From Psychrobacter sp. UBA6766 (GTDB lineage Bacteria; Pseudomonadota; Gammaproteobacteria; Pseudomonadales; Moraxellaceae), in the NCBI RefSeq assembly GCF_002453355.1, contig NZ_DKGQ01000005.1, positions 1 to 37,998 on the forward strand: a stretch of 37,998 nucleotides of DNA. Reading direction: 5' to 3'. A program made the translations under genes and the position numbers. This document shows positions 1 through 7,927 of this stretch, one piece after another. The notes under the pieces were generated by a model. That model saw only the letters and a program-made list of their open reading frames with translations. It did not search any database and was not told the origin of the DNA. The first letter of the stretch is position 1; every line of letters starts with the position of its first letter.

Positions 1-78
1 GTCTTTGATGTCATCAAAGCTGTTCATGCTACCAGCCATTTGCTCGGCTAGTTTTTTAATGTCAGATTGAGTAGTCAT
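1..78 (-). CDS. Transposase N-terminus, IS256-family-like (partial, runs off the window)
   Basis: Only the first 26 codons are inside the window; the gene continues leftward beyond base 1. The peptide starts MTTQSDIKKLAEQMAGS and continues MNSFDDIKD. This resembles the short helical N-terminus of IS256/Mutator-type transposases (a 'LA..(A/M)..S....(D/E)(D/L)' pattern). The main support is the sequence just upstream: a terminal-inverted-repeat-like stretch ending near 134. With so few residues the family call is an inference; another small protein cannot be excluded. Confidence 0.5.
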   Translation of the reverse strand, partial: MTTQSDIKKLAEQMAGSMNSFDDIKD

Positions 79-134
79 TGCTTATTCTCCGGTTAGTGGA
101 TTATAAGCAGTTACACAAAGTTTGGGAAACCCTC
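1..134 (-). mobile_element. End of an IS256-type insertion sequence
   Basis: Bases 110-134 read GTTACACAAAGTTTGGGAAA followed by CCCTC. This resembles the terminal repeats of many IS256-family elements, which carry a TTACACAAA(N)TTT block close to the tip. It lies 32 bases upstream of a leftward start codon, the usual spacing between the IS end and the transposase start. The second end and the target duplication are outside the window, so the element boundary (about 133-135) is approximate. Confidence 0.5.
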
Positions 135-629
135 GATATTGGCTACGTTTCTTTTATTATTTTCATAACTTTAACATTATTATCAATATGCATAGCAATG
201 ATAATTTTAATAAAACAAAGATTTTACCGAGATGAATCTTTATAGTGTTTTATGTGTGGAGCTGTAGATCGAGAAGACAAGGATTAATTATTTTTATGAA
301 ATAAGCAGTTTAAAAAACAATTAATAGCACTAGAGTGCACTATTTATTTCAAGGTATTATCTAAATTAATTAAACGAACAATTGGCATTTAAAGTCTTAA
401 TAATAAGCTTATATGAGCAGCAACGTAGCTATGATTTTTTAGCTCTTAAGTTATCTGCGTCTTTTCGCTATAAGCTGCGATTGGTTTCACCTATTATCTT
501 TTGTATAATATAAGGGCAGGCGGAAACCGTGGCTCTGTACTTTTTTCTCTCTTCTATTTCGTATCTCGGGACGGACCGATACTTTGTTAGGCAACTTTTT
601 GTTTATACTTAAGTGCTTTGGAGTTTTGG
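135..629. other. A+T-rich gap with the PACE gene promoter and leader
   Basis: No convincing gene was found here. The left part is very A+T-rich. A short interrupted palindrome, GCACTAGAGTGC, lies near 328-339. The right part contains the promoter at 481-509 and a leader of roughly 110 nt before the efflux gene. The leader has a small hairpin near 567-580 (TCGG / CCGA around a GACGGA loop). No known riboswitch could be matched. Confidence 0.5.
481..509 (+). promoter_or_regulatory. Sigma-70-type promoter for the PACE transporter gene
   Basis: The -35 candidate TTGGTT (481-486) and a perfect -10 TATAAT (504-509) are separated by 17 bases. Transcription would start near 516 and give a leader of about 110 nt. 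Confidence 0.6.
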
Positions 630-1076
630 TTGATTACTTTACCCCCACTCAAACGTCGTATTGTCTATGTGACGGTTTTTGAAATTATCGCTATTATATC
701 TTCAACCTTTGTGCTGATGAAACTTAGCGGGAGCGATGCCACAGAATCATTGCCAGTGGCTGTGATGGTGTCATTGGCTGCCGTTATCTGGAACTTCTTA
801 TACAATACCGCTTTTGAAGCGTGGGAGCGCCGCCGGAAGGTGACAAAGCGCACGCTATTGATACGTAGCGTTCATGCCATAGGTTTTGAAGGCGGTTTGG
901 TAGTGATTTGTCTACCGCTTTATATGATTTGGTATGAGGTGAGTCTGATAGAAGCCTTTATGATGGAAGTGGCGTTACTACTATTTTTCTTGGTCTATAC
1001 CTTTATTTTTACTTTGGGTTTCGACAAGATATTTACCTTACCGCATCACTATAAGACCGCTTCTGCTTCTTCATGA
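630..1076 (+). CDS. PACE-family efflux transporter (AceI-like)
   Basis: This is an inner-membrane protein of about 148 residues, the usual size for the proteobacterial antimicrobial compound efflux family (two tandem bacterial transmembrane pair units, four helices). Family hallmarks are visible: a Glu in the first helix (VFEIIAII, equivalent to AceI Glu15), WNFLYN at the end of helix 2, and HAIGFEGGL opening the second unit. Characterised members use the proton gradient to export chlorhexidine, acriflavine-type biocides or short diamines; the substrate here is unknown. There is no ATG at the 5' end. TTG at 630 is chosen because GGAG (620-623) precedes it by six bases; an in-frame TTG at 618 lacks such a site. 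The gene stands alone, with its own promoter and a terminator at 1105-1135. Confidence 0.88.
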   Translation: MITLPPLKRRIVYVTVFEIIAIISSTFVLMKLSGSDATESLPVAVMVSLAAVIWNFLYNTAFEAWERRRKVTKRTLLIRSVHAIGFEGGLVVICLPLYMIWYEVSLIEAFMMEVALLLFFLVYTFIFTLGFDKIFTLPHHYKTASASS

Positions 1077-1104
1077 ATAAAGAGATTAATCGTATTAAAT
1101 GACC

Positions 1105-1135
1105 CAAAAAAATGCTGCCATTAGGCAGCATTTTT
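1105..1135. terminator. Bidirectional terminator between the PACE gene and the crotonase gene
   Basis: The hairpin ATGCTGCC-atta-GGCAGCAT is flanked by a run of A on the left and T on the right. It can therefore end transcripts from both converging genes. Confidence 0.85.
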
Positions 1136-1163
1136 GCTGTTATTAAAAAGGTGTGAGAAACCT

Positions 1164-1961
1164 TTATTTACCTTGATAAACGGGCTTACGTTTTTCCATA
1201 AAGGCAGTGATGCCTTCAGCAAAGTCAGCGGTTTTTGCCATCATGGTTTGTTGGTCAACTTCCATATCGAGCGCTTCATTTAAGCCAGAAAAAGCATGAA
1301 CATTAATCATGTGCTTCATTGATGCCAAGGCTTTACCGGGCAGGTTGCTGAGTCGCGTTGCCAACGCCAATACGCTGGCATCAAGATCATCTTTACTTAC
1401 AACGCTATTGACTAAGTTGAGACGAGCGACATCATCGCTAGTGAGCTTATCACCCAGCATCACAAGCTCAGTCGTTTTAGCAGCACCAATCAATTGATTG
1501 AGTAAGTAAATGCCGCCAGCATCTGGAATCAAGCCGATATTAACAAACGCTTGCACAAACTTGGCATTGTCAGCAGCAATACGGAAATCACACGTTAATG
1601 CTAAATTCATCCCAGCGCCCGCGACGGCGCCTTCTAATTTAGCAATAATTGGCTTATGAATGTTACGCAGTTTTAGGCTCACTTCTGCCACTTCTCTGAG
1701 CATAAAATCCAGCTTTGCTACCAATGCTTCTGATTCCATACCGTTTTCTAACATCTCGCCGATGTGACCACCACTCGAGAAGTTATTATTTGATCCTTGC
1801 AGCACAATCACGCGAACGTCGGCGTCTTGATCTGCCTGATCAAGCGCATCCATAATTGAGTTTTTTAATGGTGTGCTAAAAGCATTTAGCGTCTTTGGAT
1901 CATTCATAGTAATGGTGGCGATATGATTTTCGCTGTGATATTCGACCAGAGGTTGTGACAT
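1164..1961 (-). CDS. Enoyl-CoA hydratase/isomerase family protein, PaaG-like
   Basis: A crotonase-fold protein of 265 residues, full length for the family and likely acting on CoA thioesters in the cytoplasm. The oxyanion-hole regions are present: FSSGGHIGEM (61-70) and GAVAGAGMNLAL (111-122). Both glutamates needed for classical hydratase activity (rat Glu144 and Glu164) are replaced, by Asn119 and Phe139. Asp147 in IPDAGG is kept; in PaaG-type isomerases the Asp of this motif is the catalytic base. A double-bond or epoxide isomerase of the PaaG type is therefore more likely than a hydratase. No phenylacetate-pathway genes are nearby, so the substrate is unknown. It converges on the PACE gene and diverges from the hydrolase gene at 2312. 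Confidence 0.85.
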   Translation of the reverse strand: MSQPLVEYHSENHIATITMNDPKTLNAFSTPLKNSIMDALDQADQDADVRVIVLQGSNNNFSSGGHIGEMLENGMESEALVAKLDFMLREVAEVSLKLRNIHKPIIAKLEGAVAGAGMNLALTCDFRIAADNAKFVQAFVNIGLIPDAGGIYLLNQLIGAAKTTELVMLGDKLTSDDVARLNLVNSVVSKDDLDASVLALATRLSNLPGKALASMKHMINVHAFSGLNEALDMEVDQQTMMAKTADFAEGITAFMEKRKPVYQGK

Positions 1962-2311
1962 GGTTGGTTTCCTTTATTGGACGTTTTCGGTAAGAATAGA
2001 GAGTGTGATGAGGTGTAACAAATCATTCAAGCTGATTACTATAGCAGCTTGCTATGATTATAAAAGCGGGTTTTGTAGGCGCTTGCGGCACGCTGAAAGG
2101 CAATTAGTCTTTTCTAAATTTTGACATACCTTTAAATCATTAAATAGATAGCAACTAGCGTATAAAAATAACGCTATGAACTATCCGCTCGGTGCATTAT
2201 GCTAAAAGAAGACGTTTTCAAGACAGTGTTTTGAGTCAGTATTTTAAAATAGTACCTTTAAGAGATTTGATTTAAGCATTCAATAAATAAGCCATAAACA
2301 AGGAAGTAGCT
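1962..2311. other. Divergent intergenic region, crotonase / hydrolase
   Basis: The 350 bases must hold the promoters of both flanking divergent genes. Nothing beyond A+T-rich -10-like sequences was recognised. AAGGAAG at 2301-2307 is the ribosome binding site of the hydrolase gene. Confidence 0.4.
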
Positions 2312-3124
2312 ATGCCAATGATAAATGTAAATAATATTGATATTTATTATGAAGACAGTGCGCCCGATGATAAGCAAAAACCAGTAATGGTATTTGCCCA
2401 CGGACTGCTATGGAATACACGGATGTATGACAAGCAGGTGGAATATTTTAAGGCTGGCTGCCGCTGTATTACTTTTGATTTTCGTGGACAAGGTCAGTCC
2501 GAAATTACCAAATCTGGCTATGATATGGAGACGCTGACCGAGGACACGCTAGCATTGTTAAAAGCATTAGATATTGATAAATGCCATTTTTTAGGGTTGT
2601 CGATGGGCGGTTTCGTCGCCCAACGTATCGCGATAAAACATCCGGAACTACTGTTATCGCTGACATTACTTGAAACCTCAGCCGACCCTGAAGACCCAAA
2701 AAATGTGCCGCAATATCGTAAATTGATGAAAGCCATCCGCTGGCTCGGGATGAAGCGTGTCAGCCAAAAAGTCATGCCCATTATGTTTGGTAGCAGCTTC
2801 TTAGCCGATAAGTCGCGCAAGGCTGACCGCAGAGAATGGCTTGCGATGTTACAAGGTAATCGTAAGGGCGGTGTTGTTAAAGCGACCACAGGTGTGATTG
2901 AGCGCTCGGGTATTTATGATCAGCTAGGTGAGATTACCACGCCGACACTGATTATTGTTGGCGATGAAGATGTTGCCACGCCTTATGTAAAGGCAGAGCG
3001 GATGCATTTTGCGATTAAAGGTTCTAAGCTCGCGATTGTCAAAGGTGCTGGTCATACTTCGACAGTAGAAGAACCTGAGCAAGTAAATAAAGTTATTAAC
3101 ACTTTTTTAGCAAACTGCGTTTAA
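2312..3124 (+). CDS. Alpha/beta hydrolase
   Basis: A cytoplasmic hydrolase of 270 residues without a signal peptide. The oxyanion HG motif is at 30-31, and the nucleophile elbow GLSMGG (95-100) places Ser97. The other triad members are probably the acid in VGDEDVATP (Asp218 or Asp220) and His248 in GAGHTST. The overall pattern (DFRGQGQSE after strand 4, a lid rich in Lys/Arg) resembles 3-oxoadipate enol-lactonase and related esterases, but no aromatic-degradation genes are adjacent, so the substrate is open. A good ribosome binding site (AAGGAAG) precedes the ATG. The gene is monocistronic and ends at the terminator at 3148-3187. Confidence 0.85.
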   Translation: MPMINVNNIDIYYEDSAPDDKQKPVMVFAHGLLWNTRMYDKQVEYFKAGCRCITFDFRGQGQSEITKSGYDMETLTEDTLALLKALDIDKCHFLGLSMGGFVAQRIAIKHPELLLSLTLLETSADPEDPKNVPQYRKLMKAIRWLGMKRVSQKVMPIMFGSSFLADKSRKADRREWLAMLQGNRKGGVVKATTGVIERSGIYDQLGEITTPTLIIVGDEDVATPYVKAERMHFAIKGSKLAIVKGAGHTSTVEEPEQVNKVINTFLANCV

Positions 3125-3147
3125 CCCTAGAATAAAGCTTATATAAT

Positions 3148-3187
3148 AAAAAAGCCATTATCTTAAATAGGATAACGGCGTTTTTAT
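3148..3187. terminator. Bidirectional terminator, hydrolase / Ter biosynthetic operon
   Basis: A hairpin with arms GCCATTATC and GATAACGGC (one mismatch) lies between an A tract on the left and a T tract on the right. It is positioned to stop the hydrolase transcript and the leftward five-gene operon. Confidence 0.7.
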
Positions 3188-3237
3188 TTAAACATTTGCA
3201 GAGATTAATTCTAAAATAACAAGGCTAACGTCGTTAT

Positions 3238-4311
3238 TTATAACCGGGTCGTATAGTCAGTATTAACGTCGTCAAGGGTCCCAAACACCTCAGCTCGATT
3301 GACTATTTCTGTTGCCCATGCACGGTGCGTGGCAGGTTCGAGCATGGTGTTGTTATATTTAAACACCGCTTTTGCCTCACTGTGCAAGATTGCTTGCGCT
3401 TCATCTAAAATGCTTAGTGGCACGCAATACGCTTGCTGTACCAATGCAATTTGGCTTGGGTGAATGACCGTTTTGCCGACCAGTCCTAAATTTACATCGC
3501 GCATCAGCTCTTTCATAAACAGTGTTGGCTGGTCTAAGTACTCAAACACCGGCGCGGTGAGATAAAAACCATGCGGCACAAAGCAGCCGAGCAGCTGATA
3601 AGCGAGCGTACCAATCGGCGTGTCATAAACGATGCTGTTTTTAGGACGGCGCAAACGTAGCGCGGCAAATAAGTCGTTACCACCTACACGCAGGGCAAAA
3701 ACTGGCTGGCTAAAGGCCTCTTTAAAACCAATTGCCAATTCTTCATTATGATGTGGATTAAACAACGCTGCCGTTTCAAGCGTCGGCATCAATAACTGCT
3801 CGGTGCTTAGATTCTGACAGGCCATACGCCAATTCGATAAGCTATACATATCGACTTTTGGCATCACAAAACCATCGACCAAATCAATATGAGCAAAACC
3901 TGCTAGCTGCTCTAACATGGCTGGATGACGGGGACGAATAAAGACTAAAGGTCTGGTAGGTTGATCGGTTTGCTCTTTTGATTGAATGCCATTTTTTGCT
4001 GGGTCATTGATACTATCGACGTGCGCCGCCCATGTATGTAGCAGCGTTTGCAGGCGCTCAAGTGCCAGTTCAACATCGCTATGGCTGACCGCATCTTCTA
4101 AGCAGATAATAATGCTGTTAATCGTCGGTAATTTGTTGCGCGTAATCACTTGCCAGATATCTTGCCGCGTCGCTGGCATGTATAGACTGGCACCCAGCTG
4201 ATACGGATGATGGGTAAGCGGCTTGAGCATTGCATGACGCTCAGTAATCAGGTGAGCGTAAGACTGATTATTGTTATAAAGGGTGGACTCGTTGTATTGC
4301 ATATCTGACAT
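3238..4311 (-). CDS. CitE-like C-C bond lyase of the Ter-linked biosynthetic module
   Basis: A HpcH/HpaI/CitE-type TIM-barrel protein of 357 residues. Catalytic landmarks of the superfamily are visible: CLEDAV (70-75) with metal-binding acids, the Arg in FIRPRHP (124-130), MPKVD (150-154), PTLETA (176-181) and GKTVIHPSQI (279-288). The version found beside tellurium-resistance genes (Pfam C-C_Bond_Lyase) is predicted to cleave or form a C-C bond during synthesis of a nucleoside-like metabolite; this is comparative-genomic prediction, not shown biochemistry. It is the last gene of a leftward operon, 94 bases after the PRTase_1 gene. The start is uncertain because no clear ribosome binding site precedes the first ATG; Met4 is an alternative. 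Confidence 0.82.
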   Translation of the reverse strand: MSDMQYNESTLYNNNQSYAHLITERHAMLKPLTHHPYQLGASLYMPATRQDIWQVITRNKLPTINSIIICLEDAVSHSDVELALERLQTLLHTWAAHVDSINDPAKNGIQSKEQTDQPTRPLVFIRPRHPAMLEQLAGFAHIDLVDGFVMPKVDMYSLSNWRMACQNLSTEQLLMPTLETAALFNPHHNEELAIGFKEAFSQPVFALRVGGNDLFAALRLRRPKNSIVYDTPIGTLAYQLLGCFVPHGFYLTAPVFEYLDQPTLFMKELMRDVNLGLVGKTVIHPSQIALVQQAYCVPLSILDEAQAILHSEAKAVFKYNNTMLEPATHRAWATEIVNRAEVFGTLDDVNTDYTTRL

Positions 4312-4405
4312 AGTTAGTATCGTAAATAGTAATAAATGAATGTTTATAGAGAGAATCTTTATCCTCAGGCCGAATGATAAAAAAAAGTGGCGCTAACGAT
4401 GTGAA

Positions 4406-5599
4406 TTATGAGCGATCGGTTGCACGCCGTTTGATCAGCGTAATCGCTTGATAGGGGAGTATTTTAGCACCTAATACCGTAATATTGATATCACGCTCGC
4501 TACATAAATACCGCAATAACACCGTATCAGGATGATCGGCGGTTGCCAGTAAGATACGTTCAGGGTCGCGGCGTAGTATCGCCCGTGTCGCCTCTGCAAT
4601 CGTCGGCTTAATACGGTTGCGATCGCTAATATGATAATCAATTGCCAGCGTATCAATTAAGTCTGCCGTCTGGTAGCGTGGTTGCTTAAACGTTTGCAAA
4701 TATTGAGGAGGAGTAGCCAATTCACGCCGTGCGCTATCAATATGATCAACAAAAGCTAGGCTGTAATCTACCTCAACCAAGTTATCATAAAAGACGCTAC
4801 GATGGAGACCTGACTGCGGCTCGGTATATAAACTGCGTGATATCAGCCCCGATACCGTGCTATTTAATAATCCCGATGGAATCAACCAATCTTCCTCACT
4901 AGCCGCTAACCAGGCAACGCCCGCTGGATCCGCAAGGGTCAATAGCGGAATAACATTCTCACCTTGATGAAAAATATTGACAAAATTTGGAGGACTAGGG
5001 TTATTAAAGACGTCTAAACTACGAGCAAGCTCCTGATAAATCGCTCCTTTACCTGTCCAACCGTCGACGAATACGATGGGGCTGTCTGGATGAGCGTCCA
5101 ATATCATCTGTAAAGCAACCATATCAAGGCCGCGGTCGCGAATGATACTGATACCAAAATGCACACTTGGCAACGCATAGCTGCTATCAGTATCTGCCAA
5201 GGCGCGCTGCAACAATACGCCAATCGGCAAGCCCGCTCTTACTAAGCTCACTAATACTAATGGGCGCTCGTTATTGACTTGTGGTTGAAAAATATGATGT
5301 AGCGTATCAGCTAAATTGGCGATATCAGTCGCGGTTCTCGTTGTACCTTGTTCTAATGCTTGCTGATACAACTGCTCATGCATGGCAGTTGGTGCGTACT
5401 CTAATGTCAACATATCAGAATAATGGCGCTGACCACTTTGAATTAAGGCTTCTTTTTGGCTAACCGGCACATCAGCAACCGTGTTTTTATCGACAATGTC
5501 GAGCAACATGGTTACATCGCTGGCAAGATAGCTGCCTGAGCCGTATTGCTCTAATTTTTGAATGCTAGGGTTGATCATAGGATTGGTCATAAGGTTCAT
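4406..5599 (-). CDS. Ter-linked phosphoribosyltransferase with PELOTA-type RNA-binding tail (StiP/PRTase_1 family)
   Basis: A protein of 397 residues that databases label 'cysteine protease StiP' or PRTase_1. The N-terminal 300 residues look like a divergent PRTase. SLVRAGLPIG (118-127) matches the region that binds pyrophosphate, and FVDGWTGKGA (177-186) sits where the PRPP loop lies, with Gly-Trp replacing the usual second acid. The C-terminal segment, about 328-392 (from RIKPTIAEATRAILRRDPER to the end), fits the PELOTA_1 domain, an L7Ae-like RNA-binding fold. The family is tied to Ter systems and predicted to help make a ribosylated metabolite. It is the fourth gene of the operon, between the HAD phosphatase and the C-C lyase. 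The 'protease' label has no visible support in this sequence. Confidence 0.8.
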   Translation of the reverse strand: MNLMTNPMINPSIQKLEQYGSGSYLASDVTMLLDIVDKNTVADVPVSQKEALIQSGQRHYSDMLTLEYAPTAMHEQLYQQALEQGTTRTATDIANLADTLHHIFQPQVNNERPLVLVSLVRAGLPIGVLLQRALADTDSSYALPSVHFGISIIRDRGLDMVALQMILDAHPDSPIVFVDGWTGKGAIYQELARSLDVFNNPSPPNFVNIFHQGENVIPLLTLADPAGVAWLAASEEDWLIPSGLLNSTVSGLISRSLYTEPQSGLHRSVFYDNLVEVDYSLAFVDHIDSARRELATPPQYLQTFKQPRYQTADLIDTLAIDYHISDRNRIKPTIAEATRAILRRDPERILLATADHPDTVLLRYLCSERDINITVLGAKILPYQAITLIKRRATDRS

Positions 5600-5686
5600 T
5601 AAATTTTTGTAAATGACAGTTATTATCGTTGTTTACGCATCGTTAAGTGTCATTCAGCATTAAAAGTTATTAAGCATTTGACGTGA

Positions 5687-6517
5687 TTAGACACTAAGAT
5701 GGTCATGCAACTGACCACGATTGGGCATGCCATACCAGTCTAGTAACTGAAGAAAAGGTAAATCTGCCAAGCTGTCAGCAAAACCAAAGCTTGGGCGCTG
5801 GCTGTCTAAATGATTCTCCAATAAGAACTGTACCGCATGACGCTTATGAACGGCGTGCGGCAATATTGCCAGATTATTGGCGTTGACATGGACATAAAAA
5901 TCTTGGTCAAAATCGCGGATTAACGTTGGCAGTTTTTCAGCTAAGGCTATCAATACTTGATGGTTTTTTTGCGCATGTTTGATCGCCAAATAAATGGTCA
6001 ATTCTTTATTAACAGTACCATTATTAAAGTGATCGATATGCGGTGTAAATACCAGCTGGCTGTTGTCATTTCTACTATGGTTGGCAAATAATTGACTTAG
6101 CTGCTGTAATTTATCTTGCAATGGTGCAAGTTCACTATGCATACGCTGTTGCCAGTGCGCTTGTAGCGTGCCGTCTTTATCAAGAATAATGGCACCGTGG
6201 GTTAACACTTGCCAGCTATCAAAAGGCAGCTTAACGCGTTTGATTTCACGGCGATCGCGAGCGGTTACCACTATCAGTTCTGTGCTGCTAAGTAACCAGT
6301 TAAAAAGAGCTTCTTGACGTTGACTCATAAAACTTAATGGATCGCCTTGTTTGTCTACTGTGGCACAAACTAAGTTTTCAGATTCAGCGTTAGGAAGTTT
6401 CCAAGCATCAATTTTACGCTGGGTTTGAAAAAGGGTGTCATCCAAATCCATGAATGCATAAGGTTTGATAATATTTGAATTGGTTTGAAAAAAAGCGGGC
6501 ATCATAGTATTTGTCAT
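5687..6517 (-). CDS. HAD-superfamily hydrolase of the Ter-linked module
   Basis: A cytoplasmic phosphatase-like protein of 276 residues. Motif I is DLDDT (24-28; nucleophile Asp24, acid Asp26), motif II is VVTARDR (83-89; Thr85), and motif IV is FADSLADLPF (246-255; Asp248, Asp252). THGAIILDKDG (107-117) resembles the start of a Cof/trehalose-phosphatase-like (C2) cap. In Ter-associated operons such a HAD enzyme accompanies the two PRTases and the ATP-grasp ligase and probably dephosphorylates the pathway intermediate; the substrate is unknown. It lies 82 bases after the PRTase_2 gene and 87 before the PRTase_1 gene, all leftward. No good ribosome binding site is seen, so Met5 or Met6 could be the true start. 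Confidence 0.82.
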   Translation of the reverse strand: MTNTMMPAFFQTNSNIIKPYAFMDLDDTLFQTQRKIDAWKLPNAESENLVCATVDKQGDPLSFMSQRQEALFNWLLSSTELIVVTARDRREIKRVKLPFDSWQVLTHGAIILDKDGTLQAHWQQRMHSELAPLQDKLQQLSQLFANHSRNDNSQLVFTPHIDHFNNGTVNKELTIYLAIKHAQKNHQVLIALAEKLPTLIRDFDQDFYVHVNANNLAILPHAVHKRHAVQFLLENHLDSQRPSFGFADSLADLPFLQLLDWYGMPNRGQLHDHLSV

Positions 6518-6599
6518 AAAAGCGTTCGTAAGTGTTAAATGTGAAAATCAAAGCAGAATTTAAAGAATGATTTTTATAAGGGCGTTTTTAGAGGGTAGT

Positions 6600-7883
6600 C
6601 TAAAACCCCGGACTCACCACCAACACATTATCCAAATCTTTCCACATGTCATCGACACTATCCGCTGAGGTTTCTACACATAAGACAATCAAATCCCAAT
6701 CGCTAGGCTCAACATTATAGGCAAAGTTGGTCATACCAAGCCCATAATTATCGTTAAAACTTAGCATCGTCGTAATCGCACCACCAAGCGCAATTGGTGA
6801 TCGCGTTAATGCACTAAAACTAACTGTAGAGTTTTGAGTTTGTATCTCGAGCCACTCTGCTAATAAAAACGGCAACCAAACAAACTCATTACTGCCCAAT
6901 ACTAAAATTCGCTGTGGTAACTGCTTTTTATCAAACTGCTCTTGCTGATGAAAAAGGTTAAAGGCAGTTTGAAAATTCAAGAGATAATCATCAAAGCCAT
7001 CGGTACTATTAAGAGTGGGGAAGCGTCCCCAGTTGCCAGTATCACCTAGCGCCTGACTACCAGCTTCGGTGGTATCGACCGATGGCATGATGATAGGCTC
7101 AGGATTGGGTGTATCCGTCCACGTCCAAGCGCCAGACAATAGATGATGACGATGGAAGTCGATATTTGGCAAGCGTGTGGCAATCGTATCATCACTAGCG
7201 TTATCTTGATTTTGATTTAGCGACCAATCAACTAAAGTAGTCAGATGTACTTGTTCTAACTGTTCAAGTCCTGCGTTACGAAGGGCGGTGACAACGTTGA
7301 CGCACGTATTGCCCGTTGATGCTTCATCATCGACCATAATCAGCGTTTTGCTAGCAAGTAACTGCGCTTGGGTATCTTTATCTGCACTTTGATAAATCAG
7401 ATGCTGGCTTGCATGACTATGGTCTTCGCTAAACGTAGTCAATAAACAATGAGTGCTTTTGTCATGATTGCCGTCATGTTGCGCATGGCGGGTAGAGTTG
7501 AGCAATAAAGCATTAGGGTAGCGCGTTTGTAGCGCTTGATGCACCCCAGCGGATAAGCCTACAGCAGTCTCTGCCATGCCGATGACCAAAATAGGTTCAG
7601 GCAAATCACTAGGCACTAGGTTTGCCAAATCAGTAAAAGCATGACGCATCTTACTAGGAGTAACTGGAATATGACGCCCTAAGACTTTTGATACGAATAA
7701 AAACGCCCTTTTGGGGTTAATACGCTGAGCAAATCCGAGCAATGCTTCTAATTGATAATGATTACTTTGTACATTATTACTTTGTTCCATGCCATCTTTG
7801 GCAGTGGCTGAATTGGTTTGATAGATTAAATCAAGGGTACCGCGAGGTAAGTTTATGGTTGTGCTATGTTGCTTATTTGGCAT
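6600..7883 (-). CDS. Ter-linked phosphoribosyltransferase with TRSP domain (PRTase_2-TRSP)
   Basis: A two-domain protein of 427 residues. The N-terminal half is a PRTase: LVIGMAETAVGL (99-110) corresponds to the pyrophosphate loop region, and LIMVDDEASTGNT (181-193) is a clear PRPP-binding motif with two acidic residues. The C-terminal part (about 290-427) contains the TRSP signature itself (360-363) in SALTRSPIALGG, which names the domain found after PRTase_2 in Ter operons. The predicted role is ribosylation of a base-like precursor, together with the PRTase_1 protein. AGAGGA-like sequence lies about six bases before the ATG, supporting this start. It follows the ATP-grasp gene by 44 bases, suggesting co-transcription. 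Confidence 0.84.
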   Translation of the reverse strand: MPNKQHSTTINLPRGTLDLIYQTNSATAKDGMEQSNNVQSNHYQLEALLGFAQRINPKRAFLFVSKVLGRHIPVTPSKMRHAFTDLANLVPSDLPEPILVIGMAETAVGLSAGVHQALQTRYPNALLLNSTRHAQHDGNHDKSTHCLLTTFSEDHSHASQHLIYQSADKDTQAQLLASKTLIMVDDEASTGNTCVNVVTALRNAGLEQLEQVHLTTLVDWSLNQNQDNASDDTIATRLPNIDFHRHHLLSGAWTWTDTPNPEPIIMPSVDTTEAGSQALGDTGNWGRFPTLNSTDGFDDYLLNFQTAFNLFHQQEQFDKKQLPQRILVLGSNEFVWLPFLLAEWLEIQTQNSTVSFSALTRSPIALGGAITTMLSFNDNYGLGMTNFAYNVEPSDWDLIVLCVETSADSVDDMWKDLDNVLVVSPGF

Positions 7884-7927
7884 TCATTTTCCTCTGGTCT
7901 TGCAAATTCTTATATCGTTGTTTTTAC

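Noticed and set aside
515..600. Guanidine-II (mini-ykkC) riboswitch in the PACE gene leader
   Set aside because: Only one hairpin, with loop GACGGA, resembles the motif; the class needs two ACGR hairpins and the upstream part does not provide one.
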